Source: Comamonadaceae bacterium (GTDB lineage: Bacteria > Pseudomonadota > Gammaproteobacteria > Burkholderiales > Burkholderiaceae_C). From it: a stretch of 11,950 bases of DNA. The translations under genes and the position numbers were made by a program. A model generated the notes under the pieces. That model saw nothing but the letters and a program-made list of their open reading frames with translations. It ran no database searches and had not been told where the DNA came from. The stretch spans positions 1 through 11,950 of the forward strand of contig CANCAO010000020.1 of assembly GCA_947374105.1 (NCBI GenBank), in the 5' to 3' direction. This document shows positions 1 to 8,810 of the stretch, one piece after another; position 1 is the first letter of the stretch; the number at the start of each line of letters is the position of its first letter.

Positions 1-1463
1 TTGGGAACACCGCTGTCCACCAAGTAGTTGGTCAGGCCCAAGGCCATGCCCAAGATCAACATGACGCCGCCAATCACCTGAGTGCAATCGGTTAAACATT
101 TGAGGAGTGTGCGAAAGCTCAAATCTTTGTGCGCCCAGGCTTGGGTCGCGATGGCATAGGCGGCAGTCAGTGCCGCGCTCTCAGTCGGCGTGGCCAGCCC
201 ACTCACCAAGGAGCCGATGGCGATCAGGGGCGCGAGAATTTCCCACTTGGCCTGCCGTGCTGTGACCATGAAACCCGGCCCGTCATGGCGTGCTGCCACA
301 TTGACGCTTGACGCTTGTCCGTCCCGCCTCAAGTAGCCCGCAAAGAGCAGCAATGACAACACCATCACCGCTGCTGGCAGTAGACCCGCCAGGAACATGG
401 TGTTGATCGGCACCCGAGCAATGATGGCGTACATGATGAGGGGCACCGAGGGCGCCAACAACACGCCCAAAGCACTGGCGCTGGTGACCAGACTGATGCC
501 GCGTTGCTCGGGCATTCCGGCCTGACGCAACAGCGGCAACAACAGCCCACCCAGCGCCAAAATCGTCACCCCACTGCCGCCTGTGAAGGCGGTGAAAAAG
601 GAGCACAACACGGTTGCCGCAACAGCTGTGCCGGTAACGCCGCCACCAAACACGGCCAAGAAGACTGCGCCCAGCCGTGCAGCGGCCCCCGTGCGTGCAA
701 ACACCAAACCCGCCAAGGTGAACAAGGGCAGTGCGGGCAGGGAAGGGTTCACGGTGATCTGGTAGTGCGACAACGCCACCGAGGCCAGCGGTTGCCCGTC
801 TTGCCAGAACAGGGCCAGGGCCAGCCCACCCAGCACGGCAAAAATTGGCGCGCCGGTGAACAACATCGCCAGCAAGCCGATCACTGCGGGCCAAAGCATC
901 AAGCTACTGCCATCGAACTGCTCGGCCAGCCCAAACCCGGCGCTGGACAGTACAAGTCCGCACACCGGTTTGAGCCACGGGGCGGCAATGCAATGCGCGC
1001 CCAATTTGACCCCCAACAAAGCAAAGCCCAGCGGCATCGTCGCTTGCACCCACCACAGGGGCAAGCCATAGGCCAGAGCGTGGGGCGAGCTGATCTCAGT
1101 GGCGACAAACCGCCAGCTCGCCAATGCCAAGGCACCACACACCAAGGCCGAACTGGCGTGGGAAAAAATCTTCACTCCCGCCTGAAATCGCTCACCGCCG
1201 ACGTGCCGCAAGCCACTGCCCAAGCTGCTCAGATGGCCATGACGTTCTGCGGCCAGCGCGCCAAACATCGCCAGCACCAAGCCGAGGCGCTGCACTAGCA
1301 CCGACGCGTTCTCAACGCCGCCTCCCAGCAAGGGGCGTGAGACGATTTCAATCAGCGGTATCAAGACCATCAGCGCCAAGGCCGATGAGGCCAGCACTTC
1401 GTCAAACTTGAGCAGACTGGCCATGTACGACCATCGCCCTGCGCGTGTGGCGCTCACACTCAT
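1..1463 (-). CDS. dctM: Fused TRAP transporter permease (DctQ-DctM), C-terminus off window
   Basis: A single open frame of 487 codons reads from an ATG at 1463 off the left edge. Residues about 20-165 are hydrophobic and DctQ-like (small subunit). Residues about 185-487 match DctM (large subunit), with GAPIFAVLGG near 204, TGGSGVTILALGG near 294-306, LLAPSVPLIMYA near 335-347 and the typical ATPTESAAL near 424-432. Together they form the inner-membrane part of a tripartite, ion-driven TRAP importer; the receptor and the TatT partner are encoded just upstream. Its start overlaps the receptor stop in an ATGA, implying translational coupling. The TGGSGVTI segment differs from the SGSSVAD-type sequence common in classical DctM. 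I am confident of the family and the fusion. Substrate and total length are unknown because the end is missing. Confidence 0.9.
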   Translation of the reverse strand, partial: MSVSATRAGRWSYMASLLKFDEVLASSALALMVLIPLIEIVSRPLLGGGVENASVLVQRLGLVLAMFGALAAERHGHLSSLGSGLRHVGGERFQAGVKIFSHASSALVCGALALASWRFVATEISSPHALAYGLPLWWVQATMPLGFALLGVKLGAHCIAAPWLKPVCGLVLSSAGFGLAEQFDGSSLMLWPAVIGLLAMLFTGAPIFAVLGGLALALFWQDGQPLASVALSHYQITVNPSLPALPLFTLAGLVFARTGAAARLGAVFLAVFGGGVTGTAVAATVLCSFFTAFTGGSGVTILALGGLLLPLLRQAGMPEQRGISLVTSASALGVLLAPSVPLIMYAIIARVPINTMFLAGLLPAAVMVLSLLLFAGYLRRDGQASSVNVAARHDGPGFMVTARQAKWEILAPLIAIGSLVSGLATPTESAALTAAYAIATQAWAHKDLSFRTLLKCLTDCTQVIGGVMLILGMALGLTNYLVDSGVP

Positions 1464-2491
1464 TTGCCCTTGGAAGCACGGTAAGTTTTGAGGTGCGCAA
1501 AAACTTCATCAAATGTTTCTGCTGGCACCATGGTGCCGCGCAGGCGCGGGTAGAGCTTTTCGGCCAGTTCGTTCCACTCGCGTAACTGCTCAGCGTTGGG
1601 TTTGTTGACCACCAACCCTCGTTTTTTCATGGCGTCCACCGCGTCATCGACTTCCTGGCGGGCTTTGGTGCGCATCTCTAAACCGGCTTTTTCGCCAGCC
1701 GTGCGCACGGCAAGCTGCGCCGCCGGGCTCATGTCGTCCCACGCTTTTCGGGTCACGATCAGTGCGCCCACAATGGGCGCCCAGTTGATTTCCAGCATGT
1801 TGTTCGCGGTGCTGTAGATCTGACTGGCCAGCGCGAAATAAGGCGTGGATGGCACGACAGTGATCATGCCGGTCTGGATCGACGGCAGGATGTCACTGGT
1901 CTCCAGGGGCACGGGCGTGTAGCCCAGATTCTTCATGATCTCTTGTTGCTCAGACTCGGAGCCCCATGCAAAAAACTTCATTTTTTTGTAGTCTGACGGG
2001 CGAAAGGCCGCTTCTTTCGAGAAAAACCGGACCCAGCCCGAGTCGCCCCAGGCCAGCACCACAAAGCCTTTGTCCAAGAATTTTTTCTCCATGGCGGCAC
2101 GCATCTTCTCGCGCACGTAATCCACCTCGTCCCAGGTTTTGAACAGCAGTGGCAGGTTTTGCAGCGCGGCAATGGAGGGCTCAATCTCACGCAGACCCAC
2201 CACAGAAATCAGCGCGCCCTGGAGTTGCCCAATGCGCATTCGGCGCGCCAACTCGGCCTCGCCGCCCTGGCTGCCATCGGGATAAATCAAGTATTTGGCG
2301 TTGCCGCCTTGCGCAGCGCGCCAGACCTCCCCGACCTCCAGCAGTTGCCGGTGATAGACCGAGTTTTTCGGGGCCAGGGTGCCGATGCGCAGTTGTTTGT
2401 CGGCAGCCAGCGCCGGGGTCAGGCTGAAGAAGGCAAGCCCTGTCAGGCAAAGCCAGAAGTGTTTCTGCAAGCGCTTGTATTGAATGGTCAT
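1460..2491 (-). CDS. dctP: TRAP transporter periplasmic solute-binding protein, DctP family (TatP-like)
   Basis: This 343-residue protein has an export signal (basic start, hydrophobic core at about 11-25, likely cleavage after ALA at 29), so it should be periplasmic. The mature part has the DctP layout: LRIGTLAPKNS, a GALISVVGL strand, NLPLLFKTWDEV near 112-123, and LGYTPVPLETSDILPSIQTGMI near 189-210. It would capture the ligand and pass it to the fused permease encoded downstream with a four-base overlap. Where classical DctP has K-I-R-V with the carboxylate-binding arginine, this protein has MKFFAWG (171-177), a phenylalanine in place of arginine. The usual VVDG after the helix is replaced by ITVVPSTP. 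The ligand is therefore unlikely to be a simple dicarboxylate; a hydrophobic ligand is possible by analogy with the Treponema TatP. The start at 2491 gives an intact signal peptide; the SD is weak. Confidence 0.9.
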   Translation of the reverse strand: MTIQYKRLQKHFWLCLTGLAFFSLTPALAADKQLRIGTLAPKNSVYHRQLLEVGEVWRAAQGGNAKYLIYPDGSQGGEAELARRMRIGQLQGALISVVGLREIEPSIAALQNLPLLFKTWDEVDYVREKMRAAMEKKFLDKGFVVLAWGDSGWVRFFSKEAAFRPSDYKKMKFFAWGSESEQQEIMKNLGYTPVPLETSDILPSIQTGMITVVPSTPYFALASQIYSTANNMLEINWAPIVGALIVTRKAWDDMSPAAQLAVRTAGEKAGLEMRTKARQEVDDAVDAMKKRGLVVNKPNAEQLREWNELAEKLYPRLRGTMVPAETFDEVFAHLKTYRASKGK

Positions 2492-2508
2492 CTCGAATGA
2501 GTCAAGAG

Positions 2509-3402
2509 TTAAAAAAGATCGTCAGCAGATTCCAGCAACCAAAGTGCGCGCTCGCGCATCACGCTGTTGGGCAAGTCACCCCGGGCGCTACTGGCTTCAA
2601 TGGCTTGGCGCAGCAAGGCCTCAAACGCGGGGCGATTGCCTTGGGGCAACGCAATCCCCTCGGCTTTAGCGACGAAAGCGCCTGCATTTTTGCCATCACC
2701 CAAGGCAATCGCCCGGTCAAAGAAAACTTCGGCTTGTCGCATTGAGCCCCCAGGTCGTGCTGCTTCAAGACTGCCCATCAAGCTGACCAAGGCCCCGTAG
2801 CCATGATCGGGCGCTAGAGCCCACGCCAAGCCCGCCAGACGAATCACCAAGGGAAGATCGGCCACCATGTCGGGCTTGTCTTTGGACAGTGCAATCAAGC
2901 CACCCCAAGACGCTGCCGCCCAATACGCCACACCCACTTGCTCGGCACGCAGTGGAGAACTGTTTTTCCCCATCGGGCTGGCTAATGCTTTGGAGAAACC
3001 TGGCAATTGAATCTCCAACGCGGCCATGGCATGTCGATGCGCACGCCGGTAGAGCTGAGCAGCACGCTCGCGCAATTTTTGTGCGGCTCGGGCATCTTTG
3101 GCTTCGATCCGGTCGGCCTCAAACTGGACAAAGGCATACGCATACTGGGTAAATCCCCCCGCCACGGCCTCGGCCAGGGGCAAATGCCCCGGCGTCTCAC
3201 GCAACAGCGACTCTGAAAGCTTGAGGTAGAAGGCACTGGCTTCTCGCGCCAACACCAAATCGTCTTCAGTCGCTTGCCCTTGGGTTGCCAGCGCATCGGC
3301 TGCACTTTGAACAATCAAGTGGCGTGGCGAACAAGCGCTGCACAGCAGCGAAAAAACCACCAGTAGACCCCAGCGTAACGCCGAACAAGAAAAATTAGCC
3401 AT
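2509..3402 (-). CDS. TatT-family lipoprotein of a TPR-associated TRAP transporter
   Basis: This 297-residue protein starts with a short lipoprotein-type signal (hydrophobic core about 11-20, then CSAC with Cys24 as the likely lipidated residue). The remainder is alpha-helical and alanine-rich, with family-typical stretches such as AREASAFYLKLSESLL, GGFTQYAYAFVQFEADR and AAQLYRRAHRHAMAAL, as in the TRAP T-component family (TatT; Tp0956 of Treponema pallidum is the characterised member). TatT proteins have TPR-like helical hairpins with a pore-like channel and bind the receptor TatP. The stop lies 17 bases before the receptor gene, so it is the first gene of the operon. The start at 3402 lacks a good SD. 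An alternative ATG at 3435 would add 11 residues, and AAAGGG there abuts the ATG too closely. A much longer upstream reading would overlap murU and is not believable. Confidence 0.85.
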   Translation of the reverse strand: MANFSCSALRWGLLVVFSLLCSACSPRHLIVQSAADALATQGQATEDDLVLAREASAFYLKLSESLLRETPGHLPLAEAVAGGFTQYAYAFVQFEADRIEAKDARAAQKLRERAAQLYRRAHRHAMAALEIQLPGFSKALASPMGKNSSPLRAEQVGVAYWAAASWGGLIALSKDKPDMVADLPLVIRLAGLAWALAPDHGYGALVSLMGSLEAARPGGSMRQAEVFFDRAIALGDGKNAGAFVAKAEGIALPQGNRPAFEALLRQAIEASSARGDLPNSVMRERALWLLESADDLF

Positions 3403-3533
3403 CAAAATTAGTTCGCACTTTATTGACTTTCCCATCCCTTTTTGATGCGTCAGATTAGCGGTGTCATGTGAAACTGAAATGACAATCCCGTGAAAATTCT
3501 TGGGACACGCTTGGCGTCTGTAAAGTACGTCTT
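3403..3533. other. Divergent intergenic region between the TRAP operon and murU
   Basis: These 131 bases must carry the promoters for both the leftward TRAP operon and the rightward murU-pepP pair. They are more AT-rich than the genes around them. For the leftward side I see a TTGTCA (reverse complement of 3480-3485), but no -10 at a normal distance. For the rightward side the best candidate is the octamer at 3519-3526. I see no clear operator. Confidence 0.6.
3519..3526 (+). promoter_or_regulatory. Candidate -10 element (TGTAAAGT) for murU
   Basis: TAAAGT at 3521-3526 is a plausible -10 hexamer ending seven bases before the GTG start at 3534, so the transcript could begin at or next to the start codon. 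The -35 is weak: TTGGGA at 3500-3505 leaves only a 15-base spacer. The same octamer sits at the same distance before the ribonuclease gene start (8368-8375), where the -35 is better. Confidence 0.35.
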
Positions 3534-4319
3534 GTGCAAACTTCTCCCATACCCACCAACATCCCCGCTCTGGTTCTGGCCGCCGGGCGCGGTGAGCGCA
3601 TGCGCCCACTGACCGACACCACGCCCAAGCCCCTGCTGACCGTGCACGGCAAGCCGCTGCTGCAATGGCATGCCGACGCATTGGTGCGCAGTGGCGTGAC
3701 CCGTCTGGTCATCAACACGGCCTGGTTGGGCGAGAAAATTCAGAGCCATTTTGATCTGCAACCCTTGTTTTATGTGCATGGTCAGCTATCAAATAAAGAG
3801 CATGTTGAAGTCATTTACTCACATGAAGGGCTGGATTTTGGCGAGGCGCTGGAGACCCTGGGCGGCATTGCGCGTGCGCTGCCGCAACTAGGCGATGTGT
3901 TCTGGGTGCTGGCGGGCGATGTGTTTACGCCGGGGTTTGAGTTCTCGCCCGAGGCCGTGCAACGTTTCATCGCCAGCGACAAATTAGCCCACCTCTGGCT
4001 CGTGCCCAACCCCGAACACAACTTAACGGGTGACTTCGGTTTGGACGTTGCAGGGCTGGCCTTGAACCTGCCCAAAGACGCAGGCCACACGCTCCACACC
4101 TACAGCACCATCGGCCTGTACCGCCGCGCCCTGTTTGAAGCGCCTTGGTGCGACATCCCCCCAGGCAACCCGCAGGGCATCAAAGCCCCGCTCGCCCCGC
4201 TGCTGCGCAGTGCCATGGACAATCAGCGCATCAGCGCCGAGCTGTACACCGGGGACTGGACCGATGTCGGCACGCCGCAGCGGCTGGCGCAACTTAACTC
4301 CACACCCAACCCACCATGA
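3534..4319 (+). CDS. murU: MurU-like N-acetylmuramate-1-phosphate uridylyltransferase
   Basis: This is a 261-residue sugar-1-phosphate nucleotidyltransferase. The nucleotide-binding signature LAAGRGERMRPLT (15-27) is followed by PKPLL with Lys32. AGDV (127-130) supplies a metal-binding Asp129, and TDVGTPQRL near the end (Asp244) is the second metal site typical of MurU. ALETLGGIARALP (105-117) matches the MurU ETGGGI region. MurU makes UDP-MurNAc from MurNAc-1-phosphate in the cell-wall recycling shortcut that bypasses fosfomycin-sensitive MurA. It starts at a GTG with no clear SD and overlaps pepP by ATGA. The usual partner, the kinase AmgK, is not next to it. The protein is longer than the roughly 224-residue Pseudomonas enzyme, partly because of an AT-rich stretch coding for about residues 72-97. 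Specificity is inferred; another sugar nucleotidyltransferase is possible. Confidence 0.8.
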   Translation: MQTSPIPTNIPALVLAAGRGERMRPLTDTTPKPLLTVHGKPLLQWHADALVRSGVTRLVINTAWLGEKIQSHFDLQPLFYVHGQLSNKEHVEVIYSHEGLDFGEALETLGGIARALPQLGDVFWVLAGDVFTPGFEFSPEAVQRFIASDKLAHLWLVPNPEHNLTGDFGLDVAGLALNLPKDAGHTLHTYSTIGLYRRALFEAPWCDIPPGNPQGIKAPLAPLLRSAMDNQRISAELYTGDWTDVGTPQRLAQLNSTPNPP

Positions 4320-5713
4320 CCCACGACAACTTTGCCCAACGCCGCACACGCCTAGCCCAACAACTCGGCCCGCACGGCATCGCCATCCTGCCCACCGCGC
4401 TAGAGCGTCCGCGCAACCGCGACAGCGATTTTCTCTACCGGCATGACAGCTATTTCTATTACCTGACTGGTTTTACCGAGCCGCAAGCCTGGCTGGTGCT
4501 GACGGGTGACGGGCAGAGCACCCTTTTTTGCCAGCCCAAAGACCTGGAGCGTGAGATCTGGGATGGTCACCGCCTGGGCCCAGCTGCCGCGCCTGCCGCG
4601 CTGGGTGTGACGCAGGCTTTTTCTGTGGCCGAGCTCGACACGCAGTTGCCCAAGTTGCTGGAGAACCGCGACGCGGTCTGGTTTCCCTTTGCCACGCACG
4701 CTGGGCTAGAGACGCGCATGGACGGCTGGCTGGGCAAGGTGCGTTCCCGTGTGCGCTATGGCGCGCTGTGCCCCGAGCAGCAACGGGACCTGTGTGGTCC
4801 GCTGGACGAAATGCGCCTGTTCAAAGACGCATCAGAGCAAGCCACCATGCGCCGCGCCGCACAGATCAGCGCGGGGGCGCACATCCGCGCCATGCAACGC
4901 TCAGCAGCCATGCTGCGTGCCGGACAAGACGTGCGCGAGTTTCACCTGGACGCTGAGTTGCTGCACGAGTTTCGCCAACACGGCTCGCAGTACCCGGCCT
5001 ACGGCTCAATCGTGGCCGCCGGAGCCAACGCCTGCGTGCTGCACTACCGCGCCGACGCCGCGCCCATCCGCAATGGCGAGCTGGTGCTGATTGACGCGGG
5101 CTGCGAACTGGACGGCTATGCCAGCGACATCACCCGCACCTTCCCCGCCAATGGCAAGTTCACTGGCCCGCAGCGCGCGTTGTACGAGCTGGTGCTGGCC
5201 TCGCAAGAGGCCGCAGTGGCCGCCACCCGCCCCGGTGCGCGTTTCACCGACCCGCATGAGGCCAGTGTGAAGGTGCTGGCCCAGGGCATGCTGGACGTGG
5301 GCCTGCTGAACAAAAACAAAGTGGGTTTGGCGCAAGACGTGATCGCCAACCGCAGTTATTTTCAGTTCTATATGCACCGCACCAGCCACTGGATCGGCAT
5401 GGACGTGCACGACTGCGGCAGCTATGTGGAGCCTGCTGAAGTGGGCCAGGTGAGCGAGCGCAAAGACCCCTTGAGCGGCGAGACTATCAAAGACCGCCCC
5501 AGCCGCATCCTGCGCCCCGGCATGGCGCTGACTATCGAACCGGGGTTGTACGTGCGCCCCGCTAAAGGCGTGCCCGAGCAGTTCCACAACATCGGTATTC
5601 GCATCGAAGACGACGCCATCGTGACCGAGGACCCAAAGTTCAAGGGCTGCGAGTTGATCTCGCGCGGGGTGCCGGTGACGGTGGATGAAATTGAAGCGCT
5701 GATGCGGGGATGA
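4316..5713 (+). CDS. pepP: Xaa-Pro aminopeptidase (aminopeptidase P, M24B)
   Basis: This 465-residue cytoplasmic metallopeptidase removes an N-terminal residue that precedes proline. Residues about 1-140 form the aminopeptidase P N-terminal domain (RDSDFLYRHDSYFYYLTGF). The pita-bread catalytic domain follows with all five dimetal ligands visible: Asp260 and Asp271 (LIDAGCELDGYASDITRTF), His354 (FYMHRTSHWIGMDVHD), Glu408 (LTIEPGLY) and Glu431 (NIGIRIEDD), plus His243. The first three align with the Escherichia coli numbering. The length is slightly above the 441 residues of E. coli PepP, partly from a loop near 376-396. The start ATG overlaps the murU stop (ATGA) with no separate SD, so expression is probably coupled. 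In many proteobacteria pepP is followed by ubiH; here a malic enzyme follows instead. Confidence 0.95.
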   Translation: MTHDNFAQRRTRLAQQLGPHGIAILPTALERPRNRDSDFLYRHDSYFYYLTGFTEPQAWLVLTGDGQSTLFCQPKDLEREIWDGHRLGPAAAPAALGVTQAFSVAELDTQLPKLLENRDAVWFPFATHAGLETRMDGWLGKVRSRVRYGALCPEQQRDLCGPLDEMRLFKDASEQATMRRAAQISAGAHIRAMQRSAAMLRAGQDVREFHLDAELLHEFRQHGSQYPAYGSIVAAGANACVLHYRADAAPIRNGELVLIDAGCELDGYASDITRTFPANGKFTGPQRALYELVLASQEAAVAATRPGARFTDPHEASVKVLAQGMLDVGLLNKNKVGLAQDVIANRSYFQFYMHRTSHWIGMDVHDCGSYVEPAEVGQVSERKDPLSGETIKDRPSRILRPGMALTIEPGLYVRPAKGVPEQFHNIGIRIEDDAIVTEDPKFKGCELISRGVPVTVDEIEALMRG

Positions 5714-5908
5714 GGGTTTGTATGCAGGATCGGCCACCCAGTTCAAACAGCTTTGACCCTTTGTGCTGTGCCACAGACAGGGACTAGGCTGCGCCTGCCC
5801 CTACAATCGACTCCCTTACAAAAACTGACAAAACGGCCCTATCGGCCCATTTTGGTTCGGCTTTGGTACCAAGCTAGCCAAGCAAAACACTGCAATGGAG
5901 ATCACTTT
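5714..5908 (+). promoter_or_regulatory. Intergenic leader upstream of maeB with candidate -10
   Basis: This 195-base gap separates pepP from maeB. TACAAT at 5802-5807 is a good -10 hexamer, but nothing resembling a -35 lies 17 bases upstream. The segment also holds a tandem CGGCCC-TAT-CGGCCC (5834-5848) and a ten-base palindrome TTGGTACCAA (5863-5872) inside what would be a leader of about 95 bases. I see no U-tract terminator after pepP, so read-through from murU-pepP is possible. Confidence 0.35.
5897..5900 (+). promoter_or_regulatory. Ribosome binding site fixing the maeB start
   Basis: GGAG lies eight bases before the ATG at 5909. It supports that start over the in-frame codon at 5753, whose extra 52 residues do not resemble any malic enzyme N-terminus. 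Confidence 0.75.
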
Positions 5909-8221
<2,313 letters not shown>

Positions 8222-8230
8222 TGATTTTTC

Positions 8231-8252
8231 ATTAAGTTAGTACACACTTAAT
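8231..8252. repeat. Short inverted repeat downstream of maeB
   Basis: ATTAAGT and ACTTAAT are perfect seven-base arms with an eight-base spacer, located between the maeB stop and its terminator. The AAGTTAGTAC inside it (8234-8243) occurs again at 8404-8413 within the ribonuclease signal-peptide codons. It could be a protein-binding site or chance; the stem is too AT-rich to be a strong RNA hairpin. Confidence 0.35.
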
Positions 8253-8266
8253 TACACCTCTCTCAT

Positions 8267-8307
8267 GCAAGGGCTTGCCTATTTCCTGGGCAAGCCCTTG
8301 CTTTTTT
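8267..8307 (+). terminator. Intrinsic terminator after maeB
   Basis: A perfect 13-base-pair stem (GCAAGGGCTTGCC at 8267-8279 with its complement at 8289-8301) encloses a nine-base loop and is followed at once by six T. This is a textbook Rho-independent terminator that separates maeB from the ribonuclease operon. Confidence 0.93.
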
Positions 8308-8346
8308 GGGCCGCATCAGCGACAATTCCGCCTTCGCCATTTTTAG

Positions 8347-8375
8347 TTGAACTCCTTAGCAGGGGCTTGTAAAGT
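8347..8375 (+). promoter_or_regulatory. Sigma-70-like promoter for the ribonuclease-barstar operon
   Basis: TTGAAC at 8347-8352 and TAAAGT at 8370-8375 are separated by exactly 17 bases. The -10 ends seven bases before the ATG at 8383, so transcription would start at or immediately before the start codon, giving a leaderless or nearly leaderless message. This agrees with the absence of an SD close to that ATG; the only purine run, AGGGG at 8361-8365, is too far away and would not be transcribed. Confidence 0.55.
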
Positions 8376-8382
8376 TTTAGTC

Positions 8383-8775
8383 ATGACATACCGCGCTAAC
8401 ATAAAGTTAGTACTTACCAGCTTTTTTATTGCGCTACTGGGTGTCAGCTACGAGTCACAGGCCAAGGAGATGGCGCCAGTCAGCAACTCAGTTACTGTGT
8501 CGCTGGCTGAACTACCACCCCAAGGTGTGGAAACCTACCGCTTGATCCATCAAGGGGGACCGTTTCCGTATGAGAAAGACGGTGTTGTTTTTGGTAACCG
8601 CGAGCGAATTCTTGCACCCCAAAAACGTGGTTATTACCACGAGTACACCGTAGCGACCCCGGGTGAGCGTCATCGAGGCACCCGACGAATTGTGTGTGGC
8701 GGTGCGCCCAAAGCGCCTGACGCCTGTTTTTATACGGCCGATCATTACGCGAGCTTTCGCAAGATCGTTCCATAA
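8383..8775 (+). CDS. Exported guanyl-specific ribonuclease (barnase/RNase Sa family)
   Basis: This 130-residue protein has a Sec-type signal (Arg and Lys near the start, hydrophobic core about 9-21, likely cut after SQA near 27), so the ribonuclease is exported. The mature part closely follows the RNase Sa pattern: LPPQGVETYRLI, GGPFPYEKDGVVFGNRE, YYHEYTV, RHRGTRRI and DHYASF. The catalytic set is complete: Glu87, Arg98, Arg102 and His121 correspond to Glu54, Arg65, Arg69 and His85 of RNase Sa. Such enzymes cleave RNA after guanosine. Cys105 and Cys115 are the only cysteines in the mature protein and may form a disulfide. I chose the ATG at 8383; an in-frame TTG at 8347 coincides with the proposed -35. 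The barstar-type gene 35 bases downstream is the expected intracellular antidote. A role in nutrition, in competition or as an effector cannot be told apart from sequence. Confidence 0.9.
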   Translation: MTYRANIKLVLTSFFIALLGVSYESQAKEMAPVSNSVTVSLAELPPQGVETYRLIHQGGPFPYEKDGVVFGNRERILAPQKRGYYHEYTVATPGERHRGTRRIVCGGAPKAPDACFYTADHYASFRKIVP

Positions 8776-8796
8776 GCAAGTTTTGTATTTTTAAAG

Positions 8797-8803
8797 AAAG
8801 AGG
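8797..8803 (+). promoter_or_regulatory. Ribosome binding site fixing the barstar start
   Basis: AAAGAGG lies seven bases before the ATG at 8811 and favours it over the GTG at 8805, which would have almost no spacing. The inhibitor gene thus has a strong SD while the ribonuclease gene has none. Confidence 0.7.
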
Positions 8804-8810
8804 CGTGACG

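Noticed and set aside
283..894. Minus-strand 203-codon frame suggesting a separate or broken gene
   Set aside because: It is out of frame with the continuous permease reading that spans 1463 to 1, and its Arg/Trp/His-rich composition is typical of a shifted frame.
504..1298. Plus-strand open frame of 264 codons
   Set aside because: It is antisense to the fused TRAP permease, Gln/His/Arg-rich and without any domain; the minus-strand frame has clear DctQ and DctM motifs throughout.
3403..3681. Extension of the TatT-family protein to an upstream start at 3681
   Set aside because: It would overlap the first 148 bases of murU and place the lipoprotein signal in mid-protein.
5006..5746. 246-codon minus-strand frame over pepP
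   Set aside because: It is a shadow of pepP; all five metal ligands of aminopeptidase P are in the plus-strand frame.
5834..5872. CGGCCC tandem and TTGGTACCAA palindrome upstream of maeB as a riboswitch or terminator
   Set aside because: The pairing is short and imperfect, no T-run follows, and no known riboswitch core is visible; noted only as content of the leader.
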